Shown here: positions 17,618 through 26,948 of the stretch, one piece after another
How positions within the stretch are numbered: position 1 is the first letter of the stretch
How the letters are laid out: each line of letters starts with the position of its first letter
The notes under the pieces: generated by a model
Told to the model about the DNA's origin: nothing
The model's database searches: none
What the model saw: only the letters and a program-made list of their open reading frames with translations
Program-made: the position numbers and the translations under genes
Assembly (NCBI GenBank): GCA_001942185.1
Contig: MKJV01000072.1
Coordinates: 62,001 to 126,000 of the forward strand
Direction of reading: 5' to 3'
Length of the DNA: 64,000 nucleotides
Source of the DNA: Pseudonocardia sp. CNS-004
GTDB lineage: Bacteria > Actinomycetota > Actinomycetes > Mycobacteriales > Pseudonocardiaceae

Positions 17618-18741
17618 ATGAGCATGAGCACCCGCGCCGCGATCTGCCGGGAGCCCCGCAGGCCGTGGGAGATCACCGACGTCGAGCTCGACGACCCGCG
17701 CGCGAACGAGGTGCGGATCCGGTTCCACGCCGCCGGGCTGTGCCACTCCGACGACCACATCCAGAAGGGCGACGCCCGGATGCGGTTCCCGGTGGTCGGC
17801 GGGCACGAGGGCGCCGGGGTGGTCGAGGCGGTCGGGGAGGGGGTCACCCGGGTCGCGGTCGGCGACCACGTGGTCTGCTCGTTCATCCCGGCGTGCGGCT
17901 CGTGCCGGTACTGCTCCACGGCGCGGCAGAACCTGTGCGACGCCGGCAAGAACGCGGCCACCGGCGAGTTCGCGGACGGGACGTTCCGGTTCCACCTCGC
18001 CGATGAGAACGGCAGGGTGGAGGACCTCGGCGGGCTCTGCGTGCTCGGCACGTTCGCCGAACGCGCCGTGGTGTCGGAGTTCTCGTGCATCCCGATCCAG
18101 GACGACATCCCGTTCGACGTCGCCGCGCTGGTGAGCTGCGGGGTCCGACGGGGTGGGGTTCGGCGGTGTACGCGGCGGGTGTCCGCGCCGGGCAGACCGT
18201 GGTGATCTACGGGGCGGGCGGGGTGGGCAGCAACGCCGTGCAGGGCGCCCGGTACGCGGGCGCGAAGAACGTGGTGGTCGTGGACCCGGTGCCGTTCAAG
18301 CAGGACATGGCGAAGGTCTTCGGGGCCACGCACACGTTCGGTGACGCCGAGGCCGCGCACGAGTTCGTCGTCGACACCACGTGGGGCGAGCTGGCCGACC
18401 ACGCGATCATCACGGTCGGCGTGCTGCACGACGAGGTGATCGCGAACGCATTGGCGGTGGTCGGCAAGACCGGCCAGGTGACGATCACCGCGGTCGGCAA
18501 CGGCTCGCTGGTCGCCCCGGCCGGCATGCTGATCGGCTACCAGCGGCGCGTGCAGGGCGCGATCTTCGGTGCCTGCAACCCGCTGCACGACGTCCCTCGG
18601 CTGCTCGGGCTCTACCGCTCCGGTGACCTCAAGCTCGACGAGCTGATCACCCGCCGGTACTCCCTCGACCAGGTCAACGAGGGCTACCAGGACATGCTCG
18701 ACGGCAAGAACATCCGCGGCGTCATCGTCCACGAGCACTGA
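17618..18741 (+). CDS. NDMA-dependent (mycofactocin-type) alcohol dehydrogenase 1 (frameshifted)
   Basis: A zinc MDR alcohol dehydrogenase of about 374 residues, of the Rxyl_3153-like type. These carry tightly bound NAD and, by family knowledge, pass electrons to mycofactocin. AAGLCHSDDHIQKGD holds the catalytic Cys, GGHEGAGVVE the His/Glu, CGSCRYCSTARQNLC the structural zinc ligands and YGAGGVGSNAVQGAR the NAD loop. The frame breaks at 18145: GTCCGACG should be GTCCCGACG, giving CGVPTGWGSA. The start MSMSTRAAI has GAGG upstream. It is highly similar to the gene at 19709; the two flank a luciferase-like oxidoreductase. Confidence 0.9.
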
Positions 18742-18750
18742 GCGGCGCCG

Positions 18751-19712
18751 ATGACGACGACGGTTCGGCTCCGGGTGCTCATGGAGCCCCGCCACGGTGC
18801 GCGGTACGAGGAGATCCTGGCGCTCGCGCTGGCCACCGAGAACGCGGGCTTCGACGCGTTCTTCCGCTCCGACCACCTGATGGGTGTCGACCCCGCCGAC
18901 CCGTCCTACCGCCCGACCGACTGCTGGACGACGCTGGGCGCCTCGCGCGGGAGACCACGCGCGTGCGGCTGGGTGCGCTGGTGGGCGCCGCGACGTACCG
19001 GCAGCCGGGCCTGCTCGCCACGATCGTCGCCTCGGTCGACGAGATGAGCGGCGGCCGGGTGGAGCTCGGGCTCGGCACCGCGTGGTACGAGCGCGAGCAC
19101 ACGGCGTTCGGGATCCCGTTCCCGCCGCGGGCGGAGCGGTTCGACCGCCTGGAGGAGCAGCTCGCGGTGATCACCGGGTTGTGGTCCGGGCCGGGGTTCT
19201 CCTTCTCGGGCACGCACTACCGGGTCGAGGACAACCGGACACCGCCGCGACCCACCCAGCAGCCGCATCCACCGATCATCGTCGGGGGCAGCGGGCCGAG
19301 GCGGACCCCGGCGATCGCGGCCCGGTACGCGTCGGAGTTCAACGGGGCGTTGACGGCCGGTGGGGGCGCCGCGGGGCTGCGTGAGCGGTTCGACCGGTTC
19401 GCCCGCGCCTGCGAGGAGATCGGGCGCGACCCCGCGGACGCGCGACTGTCGGCGGTGCTGCCGGTCGCGTGTGGCGCCACGCCCGCCGAGACCGAGCGTC
19501 GCGGGTCGGTCATCGGGTCGGAGCTGATGCGGGCCAACGCGGCGATCGGTTCGCCCGCCGAGGTGACCGAGCGGATCGGCGAGCTCGCCGATGCCGGCGC
19601 GGACACCGTCTACCTGCACATCTACGACATCCACGACCTCGACCACCTCGCGCTGATCGGCGCCGAGGTGCTGCCGCACGTCGCGCCGTCCAGAACGGGG
19701 GCTCCCGCATGA
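18751..19712 (+). CDS. Luciferase-like (LLM) F420-dependent oxidoreductase (frameshifted)
   Basis: A TIM-barrel LLM oxidoreductase of about 320 residues. AGFDAFFRSDHLMG and VASVDEMSGGRVELGLGTAW with YEREHTAFGIPFPP are typical of the F420-dependent Rv1855c-like group. HPPIIVGGSGPRRTPAIAA is the late barrel strand. The frame breaks at 18941: GCCTCGCG should be GCCCTCGCG, joining TLGA to LARETTRVRLGALVG. It is 9 bp after dehydrogenase 1 and overlaps dehydrogenase 2 by ATGA, so all three are co-transcribed. Substrate unknown; F420 rather than FMN is inferred from subgroup. Confidence 0.87.
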
Positions 19713-20827
19713 CCATCACGACCCGCGCGGCGATCGCGCGGCAGCCGCACACCGGCTGGGAGATCGTCGACCTGGCGCTGGACGAGCCGAAGGCGCACGA
19801 GGTGCGCGTGAAGTTCGCCGCCGCCGGGCTGTGCCATTCCGACGACCACATCACGCAGGGCGACGCCCCGGTGCGGCTGCCGATCGTCGGCGGCCACGAG
19901 GGTGCGGGCGTGGTGGAGTCGGTCGGGCCGGACGTGCGGCGGGTGCGGCCGGGTGACCGGATCGTCACCTCCTACATCCCGGCGTGCGGGGCGTGCAGGC
20001 CGTGCTCGACCGGGCACCAGAACATGTGCGTGAAGGGCCTCAACGCGGGCACCGGGATGTTCCTCGACGGCACCTTCCGGTTCCACCTGGGCCAGGAGGA
20101 CCTCGGCGGGTTCTGCACCGTCGGCTCCTTCTCCCAGTACGCGGTGGTGTCGGAGTGGGCGTGCATCCCGCTGGCCGACGACATCCCGTTCGAGATCGGC
20201 GCGCTCGTCGGCTGCGGCGTGCCGACGGGCTGGGGGTCCGCGGTGCACGCCGCGGGCGTGCGGGCCGGCGACACGGTGGTGATCTACGGCGCGGGTGGAG
20301 TGGGCAGCAACGCCGTGCAGGGCGCGCGCTACGCCGGCGCCAAGAACGTGGTCGTGGTGGACCCTGTGGAGTTCAAGCGGGACATGGCCAAGGTGTTCGG
20401 GGCCACCCACACGTTCGCCGACGCGAAGGCCGCGCACGACTTCGTGGTCGAGACGACGTGGGGCCAGCTCGCCGACCACGCGATCTGCACGCCGGGCGTG
20501 CTGACCGGTGACGTCGTGAGCGCCGCCGTGCAGGTGGTGGGCAAGGGCGGCAAGGTGACGATCACCGCCGTCGGGAAGCTGGGCGAGAACGCGGTGACGG
20601 TGCACGCCGGCCAGATGATCAGCTACCAGCGGCAGGTCCGGGGGGCGCTCTTCGGCGACTGCAACCCCCTCTACGACGTGCCCAAGCTGCTCGGGCTCTA
20701 CCGCTCCGGCGACCTGAAGCTCGACGAGCTGGTCACCCGGCGGTACTCGCTCGACGAGATCAACCAGGGCTACCAGGACATGGCGGACGGCAAGAACATC
20801 CGCGGCGTCGTGGTCCACGAGGGCTGA
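19709..20827 (+). CDS. NDMA-dependent (mycofactocin-type) alcohol dehydrogenase 2
   Basis: An intact 372-residue paralogue of the gene at 17618, with the same motifs: AAGLCHSDDHITQGD (catalytic Cys), GGHEGAGVVES, CGACRPCSTGHQNMC (structural zinc), CGVPTGWGSAVHAAG and YGAGGVGSNAVQGAR. The end (NIRGVVVHEG) also matches. Long stretches are identical between the two, so this is a recent duplication or two subunits of one enzyme. ATGA overlap with the LLM gene and a 3-bp gap to the CoA ligase place it inside one operon. Confidence 0.93.
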   Translation: MTITTRAAIARQPHTGWEIVDLALDEPKAHEVRVKFAAAGLCHSDDHITQGDAPVRLPIVGGHEGAGVVESVGPDVRRVRPGDRIVTSYIPACGACRPCSTGHQNMCVKGLNAGTGMFLDGTFRFHLGQEDLGGFCTVGSFSQYAVVSEWACIPLADDIPFEIGALVGCGVPTGWGSAVHAAGVRAGDTVVIYGAGGVGSNAVQGARYAGAKNVVVVDPVEFKRDMAKVFGATHTFADAKAAHDFVVETTWGQLADHAICTPGVLTGDVVSAAVQVVGKGGKVTITAVGKLGENAVTVHAGQMISYQRQVRGALFGDCNPLYDVPKLLGLYRSGDLKLDELVTRRYSLDEINQGYQDMADGKNIRGVVVHEG

Positions 20828-20830
20828 GCG

Positions 20831-22120
20831 ATGACGACACCTGGATTCGTCGCACCGGACGACGTCGACGCCGTCAACGAACTGCTGCGCGCGCAGCTGG
20901 AAGGCCTGCCCGCGCGCTCGCCGCTCTACGCCGAGCACCTCGCCGAGCACGGCGTCACGGCCGCGGCGTTCGCCTCGCTGGAGGACCTGCGCAAGTTCCC
21001 CTTCACCACCAAGCAGATGCTGCGCGACTCCCAGGCCGCAGCCCCGCCGCTGGGCCGGCACGCCGGCGTGGCGATGAGCGAGGTCGTGCGGGTGCACGCC
21101 TCGACCGGCACCACCGGGCGGCCCAGCTGGGTGGGCGTCACCCGCCGCGACGCCGCGGCGTGGACCGACATGGTGGCGCGCGCGTTCCGCACGATGGGCG
21201 CCACCCGCGAGGACGTCGTGCTGCACGGCGCGGGGCTCACGCTCTTCGTCGGAGGCCTCCCGATCCGCGACGCCCTCGAGCGGATCGGCTCCACCCTCGT
21301 GCCGATCGGCACCGGGGCGTCGGAGAAGGCGGTGCTGGCGCTGGACACGCTCGGCGTCACCGCCCTGCACTCCACCCCGTCCTACGCCCGGTACCTGGCC
21401 GAGTACATCCGCGGGCTCGGGCGGGACCCGAAGGAGTTCGGCCTGCGCAAGGTGTTCGTGGGCGGCGAGCCCGGCGGTGGCGAGCCCGCGTTCCGCGCGC
21501 ACGTCGAGAGCGAGTGGGGCGCGCCCGTCACCGAAGGCCTGGGCAACGCCGACATGGCGCCCGTCCTGTTCGGTGAGGCGCCGGGCAGCGGTGGGATGCG
21601 GTTCACCGGCGGCCGGCACGTCGTCGTCGAGCTGATCGACCCGGAGAGCGGCGAGCCGGTCGGAGCCGAGGAGGGCGCCACCGGCGAGCTCGTCTACACG
21701 TCGGTGGACCGCGAGTGCTGCCCACTGCTGCGCTTCCGCACCCGCGACCGGGTGGTCGTCACCGGGCGGACCGACGACGGGGCGCCGCTGATCCGCTGCG
21801 TCGGGCGCACCGACGACATGCTGATCGTGCTGGGTGTGAACGTCTTCCCCTCCGCCGTGCGCGACCTCGTGCAGACCCTGCACCCGCGCACCACCGGCGC
21901 CGTGCAGATCGTCCTGCCGCAGGCGGGGCCGCGGGTGGAGCCACCGCTGCCGGTCGAGGTCGAGTGGGGGGAGCGGCCCGGCGACCGCGACCAGCTCACC
22001 CGCGACGTCGAGGCGCTGATCCGCAACCGGCTGTCCGTGCGTGCGGCGGTCACGCTCGTGCCACCCGGTTCGCTCGAACGTTCCGAGATGAAGTCCCGGC
22101 TCACCCGCCTCGCGAGCTGA
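20831..22120 (+). CDS. Phenylacetate-CoA ligase (PaaK)-like adenylate-forming enzyme
   Basis: An intact 429-residue member of the PaaK group. The phosphate loop is VRVHASTGTTGRPSWVGVT (about residue 95). HSTPSYARYLAEYIR, KVFVGGEPGGGEPAFRAH and ELVYTSVDRECCPLLRFRT are the central adenylation motifs. DDMLIVLGVNVFPSAVRD and SLERSEMKSRLTRLAS form the mobile C-terminal domain. It would activate a carboxylic acid, aromatic or not, to its CoA thioester with ATP. It follows the dehydrogenase by 3 bp, so alcohol to aldehyde to acid to acyl-CoA is a plausible route. Confidence 0.88.
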   Translation: MTTPGFVAPDDVDAVNELLRAQLEGLPARSPLYAEHLAEHGVTAAAFASLEDLRKFPFTTKQMLRDSQAAAPPLGRHAGVAMSEVVRVHASTGTTGRPSWVGVTRRDAAAWTDMVARAFRTMGATREDVVLHGAGLTLFVGGLPIRDALERIGSTLVPIGTGASEKAVLALDTLGVTALHSTPSYARYLAEYIRGLGRDPKEFGLRKVFVGGEPGGGEPAFRAHVESEWGAPVTEGLGNADMAPVLFGEAPGSGGMRFTGGRHVVVELIDPESGEPVGAEEGATGELVYTSVDRECCPLLRFRTRDRVVVTGRTDDGAPLIRCVGRTDDMLIVLGVNVFPSAVRDLVQTLHPRTTGAVQIVLPQAGPRVEPPLPVEVEWGERPGDRDQLTRDVEALIRNRLSVRAAVTLVPPGSLERSEMKSRLTRLAS

Positions 22121-22133
22121 CAGGAGGCCGTCC

Positions 22134-22678
22134 ATGTCGATCACTGGGCCGAACGCGATCCTCGACCCCACCGGCGGCGCAGCCGCGGTGGCCGCCCCGT
22201 TCGCACTCGCGGCCCGCAAGCGGGACCTCGCCGGCGTGCGCATCGGGCTGCTGGAGAACACCAAGCAGAACGCCGCCCTGATGCTCGACGAGGTCGGGAA
22301 GCTGCTGGTCGCCGGGCACGGCGCCGCTGCGGTGACGCTCATGCGCACCAAGACCGCCTTCGCCCTCCCCGCGTCCGACGAGCTCGTGGCCGAGTACGCA
22401 CGCGAGTGCGACGTCGTGGTCACGGGTGTGGGGACTGCGGCTCGTGCAGCGCGTCGGCCGCGGCCGACGGTGTGGCGTTCGAACGAGCGGGCCTCCCGGC
22501 CGCGGTGATCTGCAGCGACGCCTTCGTGGCCACCGCCGACGCGATGGCCGCGCTGCGCGGCGCTCCCGGTTACCGCTACCTCACCACGCCGCATCCCGTG
22601 GCGATCCTGACGCCGGACCAGGTGCGGGAGCGGGCGGCGGGGCTCGCCGGTGCGGTCGCGGAGTTGTTGACCGCATGA
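22134..22678 (+). CDS. UGSC-family protein, cysteine form, copy A (frameshifted)
   Basis: About 181 residues. The UGSC family is named for a selenocysteine-Gly-Ser-Cys motif; here the first position is Cys (GDCGSCSASAAADGVAFERA). A further conserved Cys follows in LPAAVICSDAF. The N-terminus ILDPTGGAAAV and VGLLENTKQNA-like IGLLENTKQNAALMLDEVG look like a small Rossmann-type domain. The frame breaks in the G run 22430-22433, immediately before the motif; one extra G restores VTGVGDCGSC. The codon is TGC, so no selenocysteine is used. ATGA overlap couples it to the partner gene. Chemistry unknown; a thiol-based role is inferred from the motif. Confidence 0.75.
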
Positions 22679-23721
22679 CCGCGCTCGACCCCGACGTCGC
22701 GCAGGCCGCGATCGAACACTGCTATGACCAGGGCTGGTCCGACGGCCTCCCGCTGGTGCCGGCGTCCCGGCCGCTCGTGGACCGGTTCCTCGCCACCACC
22801 GACCGGCGGCCGGAGGAGGTGATCGGGCGGCTCGCCCAGGTCGGCCGGGAGGTCACCGTGGAGCTCGCCGCGATCAACGCCGCCATGGCGGGCTGCAGGC
22901 CCGAGTACTTCCCGGTGGTGCTCGCCGCGTGGGACGCGCTGGTGCGCGAGCGGGCCACCGGTGGCGGCGGCTGGCAGTCGACGAGCGGGCCCGCCCCGCT
23001 GATCATCGTCAACGGGCCGGTGCGCGACGAGCTCGGGTTCAACAAGGCCGGTGGCGTCTTCGGGCCGGGGTTCCGGGCGAACGCGACCGTCCCGCGGGCG
23101 CTCGGGCTGATCGTCCGCAACGCGCTGGGCATCCACCCGCATGTGTTCGAACAGGCCACCCAGGGGTTGCCCGGACGGTGGTCGATCTGCGTGGCCGAGA
23201 ACGAGGAGGAGAGCCCCTGGGAGCCGCTGTCCGTCGAGGCCGGGGTGCCCGCCGGCACGTCTGCGGTGTCGGCCACCCTGCTGCGCACGTCGGAGTTCGT
23301 GGACAACCGCCACACCAGCGACGCCGAACAGCTGCTCGCCGACTTCGCCGACACGATCTCCCGCACCGGCGCCTGGATCTTCCGCCACGCCTCGGCCGGG
23401 GTCGTGTTCTGCCCCGAGCACGCCCAGCTGCTCGCCGGCGCCGGCTTCGACCGGGCGACGGTCCGCGCGTGGCTCGCGGAGCGCTGCGGGCGCACGGTCG
23501 GCGACCTCGCGGACGTCGGGAAGGACGGCATGGGCGACAACGGCGTGCGGCACGCGAGCGGCTCGCGTCCCGACGGTTTCGACGTCCTGCTCGCCGACGG
23601 CGAGCCGGGCCACCTGCTGATCGCCGTCGCCGGAGCCCGCAACGCCGGGATCTCGATGGTCGTGCGCCTGTTCAGCGACTGGTCCGCCACGGCGGTCCCG
23701 GTCGAGACGAAAGAGCCGTGA
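22675..23721 (+). CDS. UGSC-partner protein (GWxDGLP family), copy A
   Basis: An intact 348-residue soluble protein of a family I know only as conserved and uncharacterised. It opens with DQGWSDGLPLVPAS. Blocks shared with copy B (38278) are AAINAAMAGCRPEY, WQSTSGPAPLIIVNGP, GPGFRANATV, QATQGLPGRWSICVAENEEE and SPWEPLSVE. Two cysteines, in MAGCRPEY and SICVAENEEE, are kept in both copies and may be functional. No signal peptide or membrane segment. The ATGA overlap with the UGSC gene, seen in both copies, implies the two act together. Its TGA lies in the second copy of the 40-bp palindrome. Confidence 0.8.
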   Translation: MTALDPDVAQAAIEHCYDQGWSDGLPLVPASRPLVDRFLATTDRRPEEVIGRLAQVGREVTVELAAINAAMAGCRPEYFPVVLAAWDALVRERATGGGGWQSTSGPAPLIIVNGPVRDELGFNKAGGVFGPGFRANATVPRALGLIVRNALGIHPHVFEQATQGLPGRWSICVAENEEESPWEPLSVEAGVPAGTSAVSATLLRTSEFVDNRHTSDAEQLLADFADTISRTGAWIFRHASAGVVFCPEHAQLLAGAGFDRATVRAWLAERCGRTVGDLADVGKDGMGDNGVRHASGSRPDGFDVLLADGEPGHLLIAVAGARNAGISMVVRLFSDWSATAVPVETKEP

Positions 23722-23757
23722 GTGGATACGAGTGCTCCAACACTCGTATCCACTCAC
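23718..23757. repeat. 40-bp palindrome, copy 2
   Basis: Identical to the element at 15043-15082 except for one base in the right arm (AACACTCG instead of AGCACTCG). It again begins on the base before the TGA of the upstream gene and ends about 25 bp before the start of the next gene on the same strand. Confidence 0.9.
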
Positions 23758-23782
23758 GGCCATTGAGGGGAGGAGCGTGCTG

Positions 23783-24885
23783 ATGACTGACATGGTTCGA
23801 GCGGCCGTGCAGGTGGCGCCGCGACAGATCGAGCTGCGGGAGTTCCCGCGCCCGACGATCGGCGCGGACGACGGGCTGCTGCGGGTGGAGGCCAACGGCA
23901 TCTGCGGCAGCGACGTCGAGTCCTACCGTGGCCACCTCGGGATGGCCGCGGTCCGACGATCCCGGGGCACGAGCCCATGGGGATCATCGAGGAGATCGGC
24001 GACCGCGCCGCCGAGCGCTGGGGCATCGAGCCGGGGGACAGGGTGGCGCTCGAGGTGATCGTCCCGTGCCGGTCGTGCCACGACTGCCTCACCGGCCGCT
24101 ACCAGGCCTGCCGCAACCGCAAGTACGGCCACGGCGTCACCGGCATCGACGTGGCCCCGTCGCTGTGGGGCGGGTTCGCCGAGCACCTCTACCTGACGCC
24201 CGGCGCCGTGCTGCACAAGGTCGACAAGACGCTCCCCGCCGAGCTCGCGGTGATGTTCAACCCGCTCGGTGCCGGGGTCCGGTGGGCGGTGCACCTCGGC
24301 GAGGTCGGTCTGGGCGACACCCTGCTGGTGCTGGGCGCGGGGCAGCGCGGTCTCGCCGCGGTGATCGCGGCCCGGGCCGCGGGCGCGGGGACGATCATCG
24401 TGACCGGCCTGGAGGCCGACGCCCACAAGCTGGCGCTGGCGAAGGAGTTCGGCGCCGACCACACCGTCGTCGTCGACGGGCCCGACGCGGAGGACACCGT
24501 CGAGCGCGTCCGGGAGATCACCGACGGGGCGATGGCCGACGTCGTGCTGGAGCTGACCCCGATGGCGGCCGCCCCCGTCACCCACGCCCTGCTCGCGGCC
24601 AAGCACGGCGGGCGGGTGGTGCTCGCCGGCCTGAAGGGCGGCGCCGAGGTGCCCCTGAAGACCGATCTGATCATCAACCGCGCGCTCACGGTGCGCGGTG
24701 CCTACGGGGTGGACGCCCGCGGCTACGCGGAGGCCATCGCGATCATCGAGTCGCGCCGGTTCCCCCTCGAGAAGCTGCACACCCACACGTTCGGCCTGGA
24801 CGACACCGCGCTCGCGATCGAGACGCTCGGCGGCGAGGTGCCGGGTGAGTCGGCGGTGCACGTGTCGGTCCACCCCAACCTGTAG
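23783..24885 (+). CDS. Zinc-dependent MDR dehydrogenase, sorbitol/threonine dehydrogenase-like (frameshifted)
   Basis: About 367 residues. EANGICGSDVESYRGH has the catalytic Cys. PTIPGHEPMGIIEEIG, restored after one missing base at 23953 (GTCCGACG for GTCCCGACG), holds the His/Glu ligands. CRSCHDCLTGRYQAC is the structural zinc lobe, and VLGAGQRGLAAVIAARAAG the NAD loop. The ATG at 23783 has a strong GAGGGGAGGAG ribosome-binding site. It lies downstream of the UGSC pair and 12 bp before an amidohydrolase, so it probably works in the same pathway. Substrate unknown. Confidence 0.88.
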
Positions 24886-24897
24886 AAGGAGCTCGCA

Positions 24898-25908
24898 TTG
24901 CTGGTCGACGCCCACGCCCACCTGCTGCCGCGCGACTACCCGGCCGACGCTCCCGAGTGCTTCCCCCGGATGGAGGCGATCGACGGTGACACCGCGCGGC
25001 TGCTGCTGTTCGGCGCCACGCGGTTCCGCGCCCGTGACGCCTTCTTCGACGCGGAGCGGCGGATCGAGGAGCAGGACCGCTCGGGGGTCGACGCCGAGGT
25101 GCTGAGCCCGATGCCACCGCTCCTGCGCTACGACCTGCCGGCGGCCGACGGGCTGTCGCTCGCCCGGCACGTCAACGAGTTCGCCGCGCAGCTGTGCGCC
25201 GCCGCGCCGGACCGGCTCGTCGGCCTCGGCATGGTGCCGATGCAGGACCCGGACGCCGCGGCCGCCGAGCTGAAGGCCGTGCGCGACCAGGGGCTGCGCG
25301 GCGTGGAGATCGCCTCCAACGTGCTCGGCGCCTCGATCGGGGACGAGCGTTTCCTGGGGTTCTTCACCGAGGCGCAGCGCCTCGACCTGTCGGTGTTCGT
25401 GCACGCGATGCCGGCGGCGACCGACCGGCTGCCCCGCTCGGCGGCCGGCACGTACGTCGTCGGGTTGGAGGGCGCCATGGCCGCGGCGTCGATCATCGCG
25501 GGCGGTACCGCGGCCGCCTGCCCCGACCTGCGGATCTCGTTCAGCCACGCCGCGGGCGGCTTCCCGCTGATGGTGCCGAGGGCCCAGTACTTCTGGGGCG
25601 GCACCTGGAACGAGGAGCCCGCGGTGCCGGAACGCGCGATCGCGCACACCGATGGCCCCTCGCCGCTGGAGTACGCCCGCCGCTTCTTCTACGACTCGAT
25701 GGTGTTCGACCGCCGCGCCCTGCGGTTCCTGGTGGATCTGCTCGGCGCCGACCGGCTGCTCGTCGGCTCCGACTTCCCCGCCATGCCCCGCGAGGAGCCC
25801 GCGGGCCGCACCCTGCGCTCCCTGGACCTGGAACCGGAGGTCCTGGAGCAGATCACCTGGCACAACGCGTGGAACTGGCTCGGCACGCCCCCACCGGCCG
25901 GCGGATGA
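24898..25908 (+). CDS. Amidohydrolase (PF04909), ACMSD/decarboxylase-like
   Basis: An intact 336-residue TIM-barrel enzyme. LVDAHAHLLPRDYP carries the HxH metal motif, LSVFVHAMPAATDRLP the third His, ISFSHAAGGFPLM another, and LLVGSDFPAMPREEP the Asp. It resembles aminocarboxymuconate-semialdehyde decarboxylase-like proteins. TTG start at 24898, supported by AAGGAG 6 nt upstream and by the position of the HAH motif. It is the last gene of the 11.5-26 kb rightward block, ending in a cluster of inverted repeats. Confidence 0.87.
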   Translation: MLVDAHAHLLPRDYPADAPECFPRMEAIDGDTARLLLFGATRFRARDAFFDAERRIEEQDRSGVDAEVLSPMPPLLRYDLPAADGLSLARHVNEFAAQLCAAAPDRLVGLGMVPMQDPDAAAAELKAVRDQGLRGVEIASNVLGASIGDERFLGFFTEAQRLDLSVFVHAMPAATDRLPRSAAGTYVVGLEGAMAAASIIAGGTAAACPDLRISFSHAAGGFPLMVPRAQYFWGGTWNEEPAVPERAIAHTDGPSPLEYARRFFYDSMVFDRRALRFLVDLLGADRLLVGSDFPAMPREEPAGRTLRSLDLEPEVLEQITWHNAWNWLGTPPPAGG

Positions 25909-25930
25909 GGACGCGAAGCGCGGTCCCGGC

Positions 25931-26108
25931 GTGGCGGCCCGACTTCACACATCGGGGGTGGGCTTCACACAAGGCGGGCCTTGTGTGAAGCCGGTCCCAG
26001 GTGTGTGAAGTGCCACCGGAGGCCGTGGCGGCCCGCCGACTTCACACACCGTTCCTGGGCTTCACACACGGCCGGCCTGGGTGAAGGGGCCTTCGGGTGT
26101 GTGAAGTG
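25931..26108. repeat. Tandem pair of imperfect palindromes built on CTTCACAC
   Basis: Two diverged tandem units, 25931-26012 and 26025-26108, each start GTGGCGGCCCG and carry CTTCACAC in both orientations: GACTTCACACA, GGCTTCACACA, then complements ending GTGTGTGAAGTG. In the first unit GGCTTCACACAAGG (25961-25974) and its exact complement (25979-25992) form a perfect 14-bp hairpin. They fill the gap between convergent genes and end one base before the IclR stop codon. Likely a bidirectional terminator or dispersed palindrome family; not CRISPR. Confidence 0.75.
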
Positions 26109-26914
26109 TCAGCGGCGGGGGCCGAGGGCTCTCGTGATCGCTCGGCTCGCCTGTTTCAGGACTGCCGCCAGCTCCCTGGGCCTCGCGCCTTCGATCTCCA
26201 CGACCACGCTCAGGGCGGCCGTGACGTCGCCCGCGGGGTCGAGCACGGGGACCGCGACCACCATGTCGGGCATCGTGATCTGGCCGCGGGCCACCGCGAC
26301 GCCCGTCTGGCGGACGCGGGCCAGTGTGCGGCGCAGCTCCGCCGGGTCGGTCACCGTCATCGGGTTGAACCGCTCCAGCGGGGAGCGCAGCACGGCCTCC
26401 TGGAAGTCGGGCTCGGAGAACGCGAGCAGCACCAGGCCGGTGCCGGTGGCGTGCATGGGCCAGCGGTCGCCGACGCGGCTGGTGACCGGGTTGCGCACGC
26501 GGGCGCGGATCGCCTCGACGTAGACGACCTGCATGCCGTCGCGCACGCCCAGCTGCACGTTGCCGCGGGTGATCTGGTGCAGGTCCTCGACGTGCGGGAA
26601 CGCCGCCTCACGCAGCTCCAGCCCGCGCGGGGCCAACGCGGACAGCTCCAGGAGGCGCAGGCCGACCGAGTAGCGGCCGGCGCTGTCGCGCTCGAGCGCG
26701 CCCCAGTCGACGAGCTCGCGCGTGAGCCGGTGTGCGGTGGGCAGGGTGAGCCCGGCCCGGCGGGCGATCTCCGACAGCGACAGGCACCGGTGCCGCGGCC
26801 CGAACGCGTCGAGCACCGAGAGGGCACGCCCCGCGGCGGTCGGGCGGCCGTCCCGGGGCCGCGCCGCACTGCGGCCCGATGTGCCGCCGCCGGGACGTCC
26901 GGGCTCAAGGTCAT
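26109..26914 (-). CDS. IclR-family regulator (start region probably frameshifted)
   Basis: A regulator of about 268 residues. GRALSVLDAFGPRHRCLSLS with AGLTLPTAHRLTRELVDWG is the winged-helix domain. GRYSVGLRLLELSALAPRGL and VYVEAIRARVRNPVTSRVGD, then MHATGTGLVLLAF, form the GAF-like effector domain. The IclR frame opens at a GTG (26921) with no usable ribosome-binding site. The ATG at 26914 has GGAGG at ideal spacing but reads MTLSPDVPAAAH in another frame; one missing base within the first 15-20 codons would join them and gives exactly 269 codons. It is downstream of the kinase and response regulator on the same strand, and faces the catabolic block convergently. Confidence 0.85.
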
Positions 26915-26948
26915 GTCGCACCTCCGGTGGTGGGCGGATCGGGCGGGT

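Noticed and set aside
22134..22678. Selenocysteine insertion or programmed frameshifting in the UGSC gene
   Set aside because: The motif position is TGC, not TGA, in both copies. The intact copy B needs no shift, and the break sits in a G run like the other apparent base-loss sites.
22134..23757. Insertion-sequence ends flanking the UGSC module, with the 40-bp palindromes as terminal repeats
   Set aside because: The palindromes are single hairpins at gene ends 8.7 kb apart. No transposase lies between, and no target-site duplication was seen.
25931..26108. A CRISPR array
   Set aside because: The repeats are palindromic, alternate in orientation, have no uniform spacers and no cas genes are near.
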